A DNA stretch of 40,115 nucleotides from Chloroflexota bacterium (GTDB taxonomy: Bacteria; Chloroflexota; Dormibacteria; Dormibacterales; Dormibacteraceae): NCBI GenBank assembly GCA_005880795.1, contig VBGP01000025.1:1-40115 (forward strand), given 5' to 3'. Numbering within the stretch: the stretch's first letter is position 1; every line of letters begins with the position of its first letter. The position numbers and the translations under genes are program-made. Positions 23,198-30,332 of this stretch are shown in pieces. Below the pieces are notes generated by a model. It had not been told where the DNA came from, ran no database searches, and was given only the letters and a program-made list of their open reading frames with translations.

Positions 23198-24226
23198 ATG
23201 GAAGCGGTTTCACGAACTCAGCCGACGCTCGATCAGGTGGCGAGAGCAGCCGGCGTGTCGCGAGCGACCGCGTCCCGGGTCTTCGGCGGCAACCCCGCCG
23301 TAAGCGAAGCAGCGCGTCGGGCGGTAGAACTGGCCGCGGCCGAGCTGGGCTACGTTCCCAACAGTGCGGCCCGAAGTCTGGCTGGAGGGCGCAGCGACTC
23401 CGTCGGCGTCGTTGTGCCCGAGCCGGGGTCGCGGCTGTTCCTCGACCCGCTGCTCCCGCGGCTCCTGCGCGGCGTCGGCGAGGAGCTCTCGGCCAGCGGC
23501 TTGCAGATGGTCTTGTTTTCTCCGCAGTCACCGACCGACCTCCAGCGGCTCGAGCAGTACCTGGCCGGCGGCCACGTCGACGCCGTCCTGCTATTGACGC
23601 TTCACGAGTCGGATGTCTTACCCGCGCGGCTCAAGGCCCGCGGCATCCCCACCGTTTTCGGCGGCCGGCCGCGCGGCTCGATCGAGGTGAGCTTTGTGGA
23701 CGTTGACAATCACGCCGGCGGGCGGACCGCCACCGAGCACCTGATCGAGCAGGGCCGTCGCGTAATCGCTCACATCAGTGGACCGCGAGGTTTGCACGCA
23801 ACTGACGATCGACTGCACGGATTCCGCGAAGCGATGTGGAAGGCCGCCCTGCGGTCCGACCTGGTGGAGCATGCGGACTTGGGGCGCGATAGCGGCGAGG
23901 TCGCCATGGAGCGATTGCTCGCCTCCACGCATCGCATCGATGCCGTGTTCGCCGCATCCGACGAGATGGCTGCCGGCGCGATGTGGGCGCTGCAGGTGCT
24001 TGGGCGTCGGGTGCCCGACGACGTAGCGGTGATCGGCTTCGACGATTCCCCGGTGGCGGCCGCGACGCAGCCGCCGATGTCCAGCGTCAGGCAACCGATC
24101 GAGGAGATGGGCCGCGAGATGGCGCGGCTCGTGCTCAGTCTGGCGTCGAAAAGAGGCGAAGGTCCACAACATATGATCCTGGGGCCCGAGCTCGCTTTAC
24201 GCGCGTCGACGGTGGGGACTGGCTAG
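23198..24226 (+). CDS. LacI-family transcriptional regulator
   Basis: A 342-residue protein of normal LacI length. Residues about 10-60 form the LacI DNA-binding head: helix-turn-helix TLDQVARAAGVSRATASRVF, then the hinge helix region ending N-S-A-A-R-S-L-A. From about 66 on it has the periplasmic-binding-protein-like effector core, with D-x-D-N near the first-lobe end, the F-A-A-S-D-E-M-A motif, and V-x-V-I-G-F-D-D typical of sugar-responsive members. It is expected to repress target genes until a small ligand, often a sugar, binds. There is no sugar operon in the window. It is divergent from the giant gene, with an operator-like site on its own start, so autoregulation and control of the giant gene are the natural hypotheses. 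Its stop shares CTAG with the converging transglycosylase gene. Confidence 0.93.
   Translation: MEAVSRTQPTLDQVARAAGVSRATASRVFGGNPAVSEAARRAVELAAAELGYVPNSAARSLAGGRSDSVGVVVPEPGSRLFLDPLLPRLLRGVGEELSASGLQMVLFSPQSPTDLQRLEQYLAGGHVDAVLLLTLHESDVLPARLKARGIPTVFGGRPRGSIEVSFVDVDNHAGGRTATEHLIEQGRRVIAHISGPRGLHATDDRLHGFREAMWKAALRSDLVEHADLGRDSGEVAMERLLASTHRIDAVFAASDEMAAGAMWALQVLGRRVPDDVAVIGFDDSPVAAATQPPMSSVRQPIEEMGREMARLVLSLASKRGEGPQHMILGPELALRASTVGTG
23199..23212. promoter_or_regulatory. LacI-family operator overlapping the repressor start codon
   Basis: TGGAAGCGGTTTCA is a pseudo-palindrome with a central CG (10 of 14 positions symmetric; half-sites TGnAAnC/GnTTnCA). It fits the general LacI/CcpA operator pattern TGnAAnCGnTTnCA. 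It lies across the ATG and first codons of the repressor gene, as expected for autorepression. The bases also encode protein, so chance is possible. Confidence 0.5.
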
Positions 24227-24834
24227 ACCGGGCCCTTGCCTTCCTTGAACAACATCGCCGCGTTGTAGACGGCCCAGACATAGCGGCGGCAGTCGGCTCT
24301 CATGTTCGCCCACTCGGTGACGGCTCCCCCGCCGGCGTAATAGGCGCAGAGCGCCTTGGCCAGGTCGTTGTTGTAGCGGTTGAGGTTGCTCTTGATGATG
24401 GCCGTTCCCATGTCGATGTTGTCTCCCGGATCGTAGAGATTGACGTTGCGATTGAGCAGCGCCGGCCCATCAGCGGCAGCCGTGGAGGGCATGACCTGCA
24501 TGATCCCGACCGCACCCGCCGAGGAGACGACTGAGGGCTGCCATCCGCTCTCATGCCAGGCCAGACCCATGACGAGATATGGATTGACACCGTGCTTCAA
24601 GCCGGCTGCGTACAGCATCGACCTGGTGATCATCATGTCAAGCGACGGTCCGTTGGGGTCCGAGTTCGGATCGGTCTGCGGCCAGGTCGACGTGTCATCG
24701 ACCGCTATCGCGGGCTGGAGGCCGGTTGGAGGCGCGGCATCGGGCCCTTGCGAGCTCGCATCTTGAGCACAACCCTGCGCTGCGATGACTGCACAGCATG
24801 CAAGCACGAGTAGCGGCAGTCCCGCGACTCTCAT
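24223..24834 (-). CDS. Lytic transglycosylase (SLT domain), probable lipoprotein
   Basis: About 203 residues from this ATG. The start is chosen because it gives a compact signal peptide, M-R-V-A-G then a Leu/Val/Ala core ending A-A-Q-G-C, with Cys22 as possible lipidation site (the -2 Gln makes the lipobox imperfect). An upstream in-frame TTG at 24870 would add 12 residues and cannot be excluded; neither start has a strong ribosome binding site. The mature part has the SLT fold: catalytic Glu in A-W-H-E-S-G-W, then S-S-A-G-A-V-G-I-M-Q-V-M-P, then the N-Y-D/L-Y-D-P-x-D-N-I-D-M-G-type loop and A-L-C-A-Y-Y-A-G-G-G. Such enzymes cleave peptidoglycan to 1,6-anhydromuropeptides outside the membrane. 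The gene lies directly downstream of tRNA-Ala. Confidence 0.88.
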   Translation of the reverse strand: MRVAGLPLLVLACCAVIAAQGCAQDASSQGPDAAPPTGLQPAIAVDDTSTWPQTDPNSDPNGPSLDMMITRSMLYAAGLKHGVNPYLVMGLAWHESGWQPSVVSSAGAVGIMQVMPSTAAADGPALLNRNVNLYDPGDNIDMGTAIIKSNLNRYNNDLAKALCAYYAGGGAVTEWANMRADCRRYVWAVYNAAMLFKEGKGPV

Positions 24835-24879
24835 AAAAGCGAGAACGCTTGGAGACACGGGTTTGTGCAACTCGCGAAT

Positions 24880-24955
24880 TGGTGGACCCGAGGGGATTCG
24901 AACCCCTGACCTTCTGACTGCCAGTCAGACGCGCTCCCAACTGCGCCACGGGCCC
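24880..24955 (-). tRNA. tRNA-Ala (anticodon GGC)
   Basis: A full cloverleaf is read on the minus strand. The acceptor stem GGGCCCG pairs with CGGGTCC and includes the G3:U70 wobble that identifies alanine tRNAs. The anticodon stem TCTGA/TCAGA has loop CTGGCAG (anticodon at 24920-24922), and the T-arm is GGGGTTCGAATCCCC. The discriminator base is A (24883), and CCA is encoded at 24882-24880. Confidence 0.97.
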
Positions 24956-25045
24956 ACGCCTTGCGAGTGGTTCGACTAAAGGATACCGTCCGCCCTCACC
25001 GCCTTTTCGCGCACCGCTACCATCTCCGTTGGCCCCAATCACAAG

Positions 25046-25726
25046 ATGCAAACACGCGATATTGCGACGAGCGTTCTGAAGGGCGGCGGATATCTTGCGC
25101 TGCCAGATGGCGATGGCCCACATCCTGGCGTCGTCGTGATCCACGAGGCTTACGGCCTGAACGACCACATCAGGGACATCGCCGGTCGCTTTGCCGGCGC
25201 GGGTTACGCGGCCCTCGCCGTTGATCTGTTCAGCGGGCGCAATCGCGCCGTGTGTATGTCGCGGTACATGGCCGGCATGCTGATCGGCTCCGTCAACCGA
25301 TATGGGATCGACGACCTGAAGAGCGGCCTGACGTTCCTCGCCAAGCTGGACGAGGTCGACGCGCAGCGAATGGGTGCCATCGGCTTCTGCATGGGCGGCG
25401 GTTTTGCGATTGCCTGGGCATGCACCGACTCGCGGTTGAAAGCGATCGCGCCGTTCTACGCCTCGAACCCGCGACCGCTCGACGTCGTGAGCCGCCTATG
25501 TCCTGTCGTCGGCTCTTACCCCGAGCAAGATTTCACCGCGCGCGCCGGCCGCGCGCTGGACGCGACACTCACGCGCGATGGCATCTCGCACGACATCAAG
25601 GTCTATCCGGGCGCGCATCATTCATTTTTCAATGACACCGGACGTTCATATAACAAGGAAGCAGCCGATGACTCCTGGAACCGCGTGCTGCACTTCTTCG
25701 GAGAGAAACTGGGCAACAAGGATTAG
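25046..25726 (+). CDS. Dienelactone hydrolase family protein
   Basis: 226 residues, the usual length of the family, with an alpha/beta-hydrolase fold. The catalytic triad is visible: Cys115 in G-F-C-M-G-G, Asp162 in S-Y-P-E-Q-D, and His192 (or His191) in G-A-H-H-S-F-F. Glu36 in H-E-A-Y-G-L matches the family's conserved Glu that orients the cysteine. The family hydrolyses cyclic esters such as dienelactone in chloroaromatic breakdown, but many members act on unknown carboxyl esters, so the substrate is open. Only 9 bases separate it from the next gene, so it likely begins a three-gene operon. The ATG has no strong ribosome binding site. Confidence 0.9.
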   Translation: MQTRDIATSVLKGGGYLALPDGDGPHPGVVVIHEAYGLNDHIRDIAGRFAGAGYAALAVDLFSGRNRAVCMSRYMAGMLIGSVNRYGIDDLKSGLTFLAKLDEVDAQRMGAIGFCMGGGFAIAWACTDSRLKAIAPFYASNPRPLDVVSRLCPVVGSYPEQDFTARAGRALDATLTRDGISHDIKVYPGAHHSFFNDTGRSYNKEAADDSWNRVLHFFGEKLGNKD

Positions 25727-25735
25727 ATCCCGGCG

Positions 25736-26506
25736 ATGAATGTTCTGGTCACCGGCGGAACCGGAACGCTTGGTCGCCACGTCGTGATGCTGCTTCGTCA
25801 GTCGGGCCATCGCGCCCGCATCTTGAGCCGTGAGCCTCGCGGCCACGTCGACGCGGTGCAGGGCGATCTCAAGACCGGCACGGGGCTGGGCAAGGCGGTG
25901 ATGGGAATGGAAGCCATCGTCCATGCCGCGACCGGAGCGCGGGAGTCAATGGCGAGCCGGGCAGCCGACGTCGGTGGAACACGCCGACTCCTGAACGCTG
26001 CCCGCGACGCGCGCATCAAGCACATCGTCTACGTGTCAATAGTCGGCATCGATAAGTCGACCTACCCGTATCACCGAACCAAGCTCCGCGCGGAGGCGAT
26101 CGTTCGAGAAGACGTCGTCCCGTGGTCGATCCTGCGCGCCACGCAATTTCACGACTTGATCGAGATCGTTCTCGGCGGTTTCACGCGGCTCCCCGGCGTG
26201 GCGGCGATTCCCTTCAGGTGGCAGTTTCAGCCGGTGGACACCAGAGAAGTCGCACAGCGCGTCGTCGATGTCGTTCTGCAAGAGCCTGCAGGCATGCTGC
26301 CCGACTTCGGCGGTCCCGAGGTCCGGGACTTCGAGAGCATCGCCGAGTCCTGGCTCAAGGCGCGCAAGCGAAATCGCCGCCTCATCAACCTCAAGCTACC
26401 GTTCAGGTTCAGCCGGCAATTCGCCGAAGGAATGCTTACCTGCCCTGAACACAAAGATGGCAAGATCACCTTCGATCAATACCTGCAGGAGAAATATGCA
26501 CCGTGA
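25736..26506 (+). CDS. NAD(P)-binding NmrA/SDR-like protein
   Basis: 256 residues. The N-terminal Rossmann motif V-T-G-G-T-G-T-L-G binds a dinucleotide. It is followed by a basic residue pair (S-R-E-P-R) suggesting NADP preference, the V-H-A-A-T strand, and an atypical-SDR layout with Y-P-Y-H-R-T-K replacing the classical YxxxK. This matches the NmrA/NDUFA9-like branch of atypical short-chain dehydrogenases, which includes sensors as well as reductases. The reaction cannot be assigned. It is probably cotranscribed with its neighbours: the upstream stop is 9 bases away, and its TGA overlaps the ATG of the next gene. Confidence 0.88.
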   Translation: MNVLVTGGTGTLGRHVVMLLRQSGHRARILSREPRGHVDAVQGDLKTGTGLGKAVMGMEAIVHAATGARESMASRAADVGGTRRLLNAARDARIKHIVYVSIVGIDKSTYPYHRTKLRAEAIVREDVVPWSILRATQFHDLIEIVLGGFTRLPGVAAIPFRWQFQPVDTREVAQRVVDVVLQEPAGMLPDFGGPEVRDFESIAESWLKARKRNRRLINLKLPFRFSRQFAEGMLTCPEHKDGKITFDQYLQEKYAP

Positions 26507-26991
26507 TGAAGGGACTCGTTGATCGCTTCGGCCGGACTGGGTTTGCCGCGCTGACCAGCCTCATCTGGGCGCTGCCCATGGCCGCGTGGGCGGGCTCAGC
26601 CGACCTCTCACCTATCGACAAGACCGCGTACCCGTGGATCGCGCTGGCGATCGGACTGGTGATGCTGGTCGTGTGGATTGTGCTGCTGACCCGGTTGGGC
26701 ACCGTGCCTGTGAGGCCACGCCAGCGGCGCTTCGACATGCATCAGATGTCGAACGGCGAAAAGCGCTGGACACTGGCATTGCTCGCGTTCGGGACGGGTT
26801 TGATCGCCTGGCTCAATGGAGCAGCAACAGTCGACTGGGGGCCCCTCACCTCAGCGATCGCCGCGGGCAAGATCGGACCCTCTGTCCTCGCTCTCGCGCT
26901 TGCGGTCTTCCTGCTCGCGATGGTCGCCGGAATCGGGGTGAGCTGGCGCAGGTCTTCAGCAGCGTTTCAGGAACGGCTCAGCCACACCTAA
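26506..26991 (+). CDS. Small membrane protein of unknown function
   Basis: 161 residues from the ATG that overlaps the upstream TGA by one base (TGATG, translational coupling). A GTG one codon earlier is possible but less likely. Hydrophobic segments lie near residues 13-30, 45-63, 91-106 and 125-145, so three or four membrane helices are expected, with basic loops such as R-P-R-Q-R-R on the likely cytoplasmic side. I do not recognise the family. Its place at the end of the hydrolase/reductase operon is the only functional clue. Confidence 0.75.
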   Translation: MKGLVDRFGRTGFAALTSLIWALPMAAWAGSADLSPIDKTAYPWIALAIGLVMLVVWIVLLTRLGTVPVRPRQRRFDMHQMSNGEKRWTLALLAFGTGLIAWLNGAATVDWGPLTSAIAAGKIGPSVLALALAVFLLAMVAGIGVSWRRSSAAFQERLSHT

Positions 26992-27029
26992 GGTCGCGTC
27001 CTTATATATCTATGTAGGCCGGATCGGGT

Positions 27030-27452
27030 CTAGGTCGACTCGGCCTTCCGGGCAAGGTTGCTCAGCAGCGTGCCGAACTCCTTAGAAACCTGCGGGCCGA
27101 GCATGCCTCCCATCACCGGCCCCAGCGGCCCGCCGACCTCGACCATCTGGCTGATCTTGGTCTTCGCGCCTGCGGGCTCGATGCGGCAGTTGAACCGAAA
27201 CTGCGTGCCGGGAACGACCTTCGTCAGGAGCGCAAAGCCGCGGCCCGGCTGAACATCGACAAGCTGCATGTTGTGGTGCTGGCCGGCTTTGGTGTTCATG
27301 ACGCCGGCGGATCCGGAGACGAATCCGCCCTGCCATTCCATGGTCGAGACGTTGGGATTCCAATCGCCCCACGTTGTCATGTCAGACCAGACCCGCCAGA
27401 CCTTGTCCGGCGATGCGGTCGTTTCTACCGAGGTGCCGTATTCACGGGCCAT
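27030..27452 (-). CDS. SRPBCC (START/polyketide-cyclase-like) protein
   Basis: 140 residues with the SRPBCC helix-grip layout: an N-terminal strand E-Y-G-T-S-V-E-T-x-A-S-P-D-K-V-W-x-V-W-S-D, then W-x-x-W-N-P-N-V-S, a hydrophobic strand series, and a C-terminal helix. The family binds hydrophobic ligands in a deep cavity; the ligand here is unknown. GAGGAG lies 8 bases before the ATG. The gene starts 12 bases after the transporter stop, so the two are very likely one transcript. Confidence 0.88.
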   Translation of the reverse strand: MAREYGTSVETTASPDKVWRVWSDMTTWGDWNPNVSTMEWQGGFVSGSAGVMNTKAGQHHNMQLVDVQPGRGFALLTKVVPGTQFRFNCRIEPAGAKTKISQMVEVGGPLGPVMGGMLGPQVSKEFGTLLSNLARKAEST

Positions 27453-27464
27453 CGATCTATCTCC

Positions 27465-28502
27465 TCAGGCTGATCGCGCGGGGTCGGGCACCTGCCGGTG
27501 TCCAGAGCCGGCCAGGCGTTCACGCGGCACGTCGACGATGTGCCGTGTCTTGAGGAAGTTGAGAGTAACCACGCCCACCACCAGGAGCGCAGCTCCAACG
27601 AGCTCAACAGGTCGGAGCGGCGCACCCTGTCCGACCGGCGGCGGCAGCGAGAAGATCAGGAATAGCGCGAGCGGATAACCGAGCTCGGCGACGGTCGCCA
27701 GCGACGCGGGCGTGTTGGACAGAGCCAGGTAGTAGAGCAACATCGCGAGCAGTCCGGGCACCAGAACAATGCCGAGGAAGCTCGGCAGCTGGGTCACCGA
27801 GTAACCGCTGAACGCAGCCCCGCCCTTGTCCAGAAGCACGATCACCACCAGCACCGGCAGAGCCAGCACGAATCGCATGCTTGTGGTGACCGGAAAGCTC
27901 ACATCCTCGAGCGCGTAGCGGCCGAGAACCGTCCCACCCGCCCACATGATCACAGCCACCAGCACAAGCAGCCCGGCCATTAGCTCGGGGTGGCGGATCT
28001 GCCACGGCGCCGCCGGATTGTCCGCAAAGACGATCAGATAAACGCCCACCAGGGCGATGGCGGCCAGCGGCCAGAAACTGCGCTTGCGCCGCTCCCCAAG
28101 GAAGATGCGCGCGAAAGCGATCCCAAATACCGGCTGCAGGAGGTAAAGCAGGTAGACCTCGTGCAGGACGTCGAAGTTGGGCGCTGCCGGGTTGCTGAAG
28201 GAGTACCCGATGGCCTTGGTGAAGAGCACAGTGGCCACCGCCTGCGGCCCGATCGCTATTGCGGCCAGGGCCAGCCACCGGCGCCCGCTGAGGCGGCGAA
28301 GTGAGGCGGCGTTGACCACCAGCACCGGCACCAGACACAGGCTGATGAGTAGGTCCTCGACGAGCACGATCTGGCCCGAGCTGAGCTGCTTGGTGAGCCC
28401 GGGGCGGAAGTAGGCGTCGAATGCCCATAGGGCAGCCGCCAGGCTGACCAACGCCACTGAACCCGCTTCCAGGAAGCGCGAACGAGGTCTCGAGATACTC
28501 AC
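27465..28502 (-). CDS. EamA/DMT-family transporter
   Basis: 345 residues with about ten hydrophobic helices in two similar halves, as in EamA transporters. Typical marks are the L-G-E-R-R loop after the fourth or fifth helix, W-P-L-A-A-I-A-L-V-G-V-Y-L-I, and the second-half W-A-G-G-T-V-L-G-R-Y. These export metabolites or amino acids; the substrate is not predictable. The GTG start is uncertain because the only ribosome-binding-like bases (TGAGG) abut it. The gene follows the cyclase gene by 54 bases and precedes the SRPBCC gene. Confidence 0.87.
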   Translation of the reverse strand: MSISRPRSRFLEAGSVALVSLAAALWAFDAYFRPGLTKQLSSGQIVLVEDLLISLCLVPVLVVNAASLRRLSGRRWLALAAIAIGPQAVATVLFTKAIGYSFSNPAAPNFDVLHEVYLLYLLQPVFGIAFARIFLGERRKRSFWPLAAIALVGVYLIVFADNPAAPWQIRHPELMAGLLVLVAVIMWAGGTVLGRYALEDVSFPVTTSMRFVLALPVLVVIVLLDKGGAAFSGYSVTQLPSFLGIVLVPGLLAMLLYYLALSNTPASLATVAELGYPLALFLIFSLPPPVGQGAPLRPVELVGAALLVVGVVTLNFLKTRHIVDVPRERLAGSGHRQVPDPARSA

Positions 28503-28556
28503 CTCATGAGGGTATCCGGTTCCGGGAGGCGCCTATTCCATGGACGCGGGTGGGAC

Positions 28557-30188
28557 TTAGGCCAGGACCTCGGCCTGCGGCACCTCAGCTTCGAGGCGGA
28601 CCTCCGCATGCTGCATCACGTACACCTCTTCGGGCCGATCATGGCCCTCGAGCCGGCGCTTCCCCACCGACACCAGGCGGATGTCATCGCGGAGGATGTC
28701 CGCCACGATCGAGTAGGTCGTCTCCGAGACCAGGACCTGGTTGCCCACCGCGAGTCGCCTCAACTTTGCGCACCGATTCACCGCGGGCGAGCGGTAGTCG
28801 CGGTCTGCGGCGTCCGCCTCCCCCGTCAGCACAGCCATGCGCACGGAGAGCGACAACCGGTCCGGCCACGGCTCGGACTGGACCGCCTGCTGCGCATCCA
28901 CGGCCGCAACCACCGCGTCGGTGGCACGGGGGAAGACCGCGAAGAACGAATCGCCTTCGCCGCGCTCCTTCAAGACGATGCCTCCGTTGGCTTCGATCGC
29001 GGACGTGAGCAGCTGGTCGTGGCGCCGCATCGCCTGGTACATCGAGGCCCGGCTCTGGATCCACATCGGCGTCGACTCCACCACGTCGGTCATCAGGAAC
29101 GTGACGATTCCGTCCGGCAGCGACGCCCCCTCCTCAACCTTGAACGCCGTGCCCGGCGACGTCGTGGTCGTGCCCTCGACGGCCGCCCGCGGCACAAGGG
29201 TGGCTTCGACAACCAGGAAATCGTCCACGGCATGGACACGGCGAAAGAAGTGCACGTTGTACGAAGGCAGGAAAGCCCACGAGTCGTAGTCCGGCTCGAA
29301 CTCTCCCTCGCGACAAACGTCCGGCGACTCGGTCAGCAGGCGGCCGAGCTTGGTCACGGCGAGTGAGTCGAGGCCGAGCGAGTCCGCGATCTCCGTGCTG
29401 GTGACCGGTCGGTCCTCCTGGTCGGCGGCGACCGCGACCTGGACCACGCGCAGGAAGTTGTCCAGGTCGGCCTGTGTCTCGAGGAATCGCTGCAGCTGCT
29501 CGATCGACAACCGCATCTCCTCGCTGTCAGCCGCCGAGCCATTGGAACCGTTGGAACCATTCGAGCCACCCGGAGACTCGACTCCTGGCTTCGGCCCAAA
29601 TGAGGAGAGCACGCTCTCGAAGCTGTCGGCGACCGCGAATTCCCGGGTGGCCCGCCGGTATACCTCTCCGACCGAAGCCCACTTCCCCGTCGTCACGAAG
29701 TAGTTCGCCGCGACGTGCTCGTACAGCCACGCCGACCCGCCCAGCAAGAGGTCAAGGTTCAGCGCAACCTGCAGGAAGTCCACGGCCGCGCGATAGAGCT
29801 CGGTGACAAAAACAAGCGGCTCGACGTCCGCGACGCGGATCTCGCGGTCCAGTCCTGCCTCGTGATTGGGCTGCGAGGTGCCATTGATGTACGAGAACAG
29901 CTCGACCACCACCAGCTCGCCGTGATTGCGCAGCCGGATTCGCGACTGCGACACGCGTGGTCCGGGCCCGCCGAGCTCGGGCGAGTCGACGACATGCACG
30001 TGCCCGCCCGGGCCCCACGCCCGCTGGATCTGCGGCCGCAAACCGGAGATCAGGCCATAGAACCGCTGGATGAAGAAGAGCGCCTCGCGACCTCGCCCCA
30101 CGTCGAAGCTGTCCTGGCGCACGGCGCGCAGGTCTTCCTCCCATGCGGCGGCGATCGCCCCCCTCAGGCCGACAATGCCTGGCTGCAT
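28557..30188 (-). CDS. Class III adenylate/guanylate cyclase with N-terminal regulatory region
   Basis: 543 residues. The ATG at 30188 is chosen because GGAAGGA precedes it; the open frame extends upstream but would run into the acetyl-CoA synthetase start. The catalytic domain spans about 358-530. Metal-binding Asp368 lies in F-L-M-T-D-V-V-E-S-T and Asp413 in G-E-G-D-S-F-F. Lys408 and Asp464 fit the adenine-recognising positions, so cAMP synthesis is likely. Asn471 is present, but the residue four places on, usually the transition-state Arg, is Lys475. Residues about 260-290 (T-S-T-E-I-A-D-S-L-G-L-D-S-L-A-V-T-K-L) look like a helix-turn-helix followed by a wing. A linker of three Ser-Asn-Gly repeats lies at about 209-217. 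Residues 1-200 are unrecognised. No membrane segment is seen. Confidence 0.9.
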   Translation of the reverse strand: MQPGIVGLRGAIAAAWEEDLRAVRQDSFDVGRGREALFFIQRFYGLISGLRPQIQRAWGPGGHVHVVDSPELGGPGPRVSQSRIRLRNHGELVVVELFSYINGTSQPNHEAGLDREIRVADVEPLVFVTELYRAAVDFLQVALNLDLLLGGSAWLYEHVAANYFVTTGKWASVGEVYRRATREFAVADSFESVLSSFGPKPGVESPGGSNGSNGSNGSAADSEEMRLSIEQLQRFLETQADLDNFLRVVQVAVAADQEDRPVTSTEIADSLGLDSLAVTKLGRLLTESPDVCREGEFEPDYDSWAFLPSYNVHFFRRVHAVDDFLVVEATLVPRAAVEGTTTTSPGTAFKVEEGASLPDGIVTFLMTDVVESTPMWIQSRASMYQAMRRHDQLLTSAIEANGGIVLKERGEGDSFFAVFPRATDAVVAAVDAQQAVQSEPWPDRLSLSVRMAVLTGEADAADRDYRSPAVNRCAKLRRLAVGNQVLVSETTYSIVADILRDDIRLVSVGKRRLEGHDRPEEVYVMQHAEVRLEAEVPQAEVLA

Positions 30189-30332
30189 CCGTTTCCTTCC
30201 CTTCAGGCAGGGGCGAATCGATCCCCCGACGTCCCCGCCCGGGCTCAAGGGTAGCCTGTCCACGCGGCCCTGAAGCCGCCTTGCCGGATTTGAAGACGGA
30301 AAATCAATCGGAATACGATTCGTAGGAGCCGC

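Noticed and set aside
30290-30319. TTGAAG-18-TACGAT as acsA promoter
   Set aside because: It would start transcription inside the TAGGAG ribosome binding site, which argues against it.
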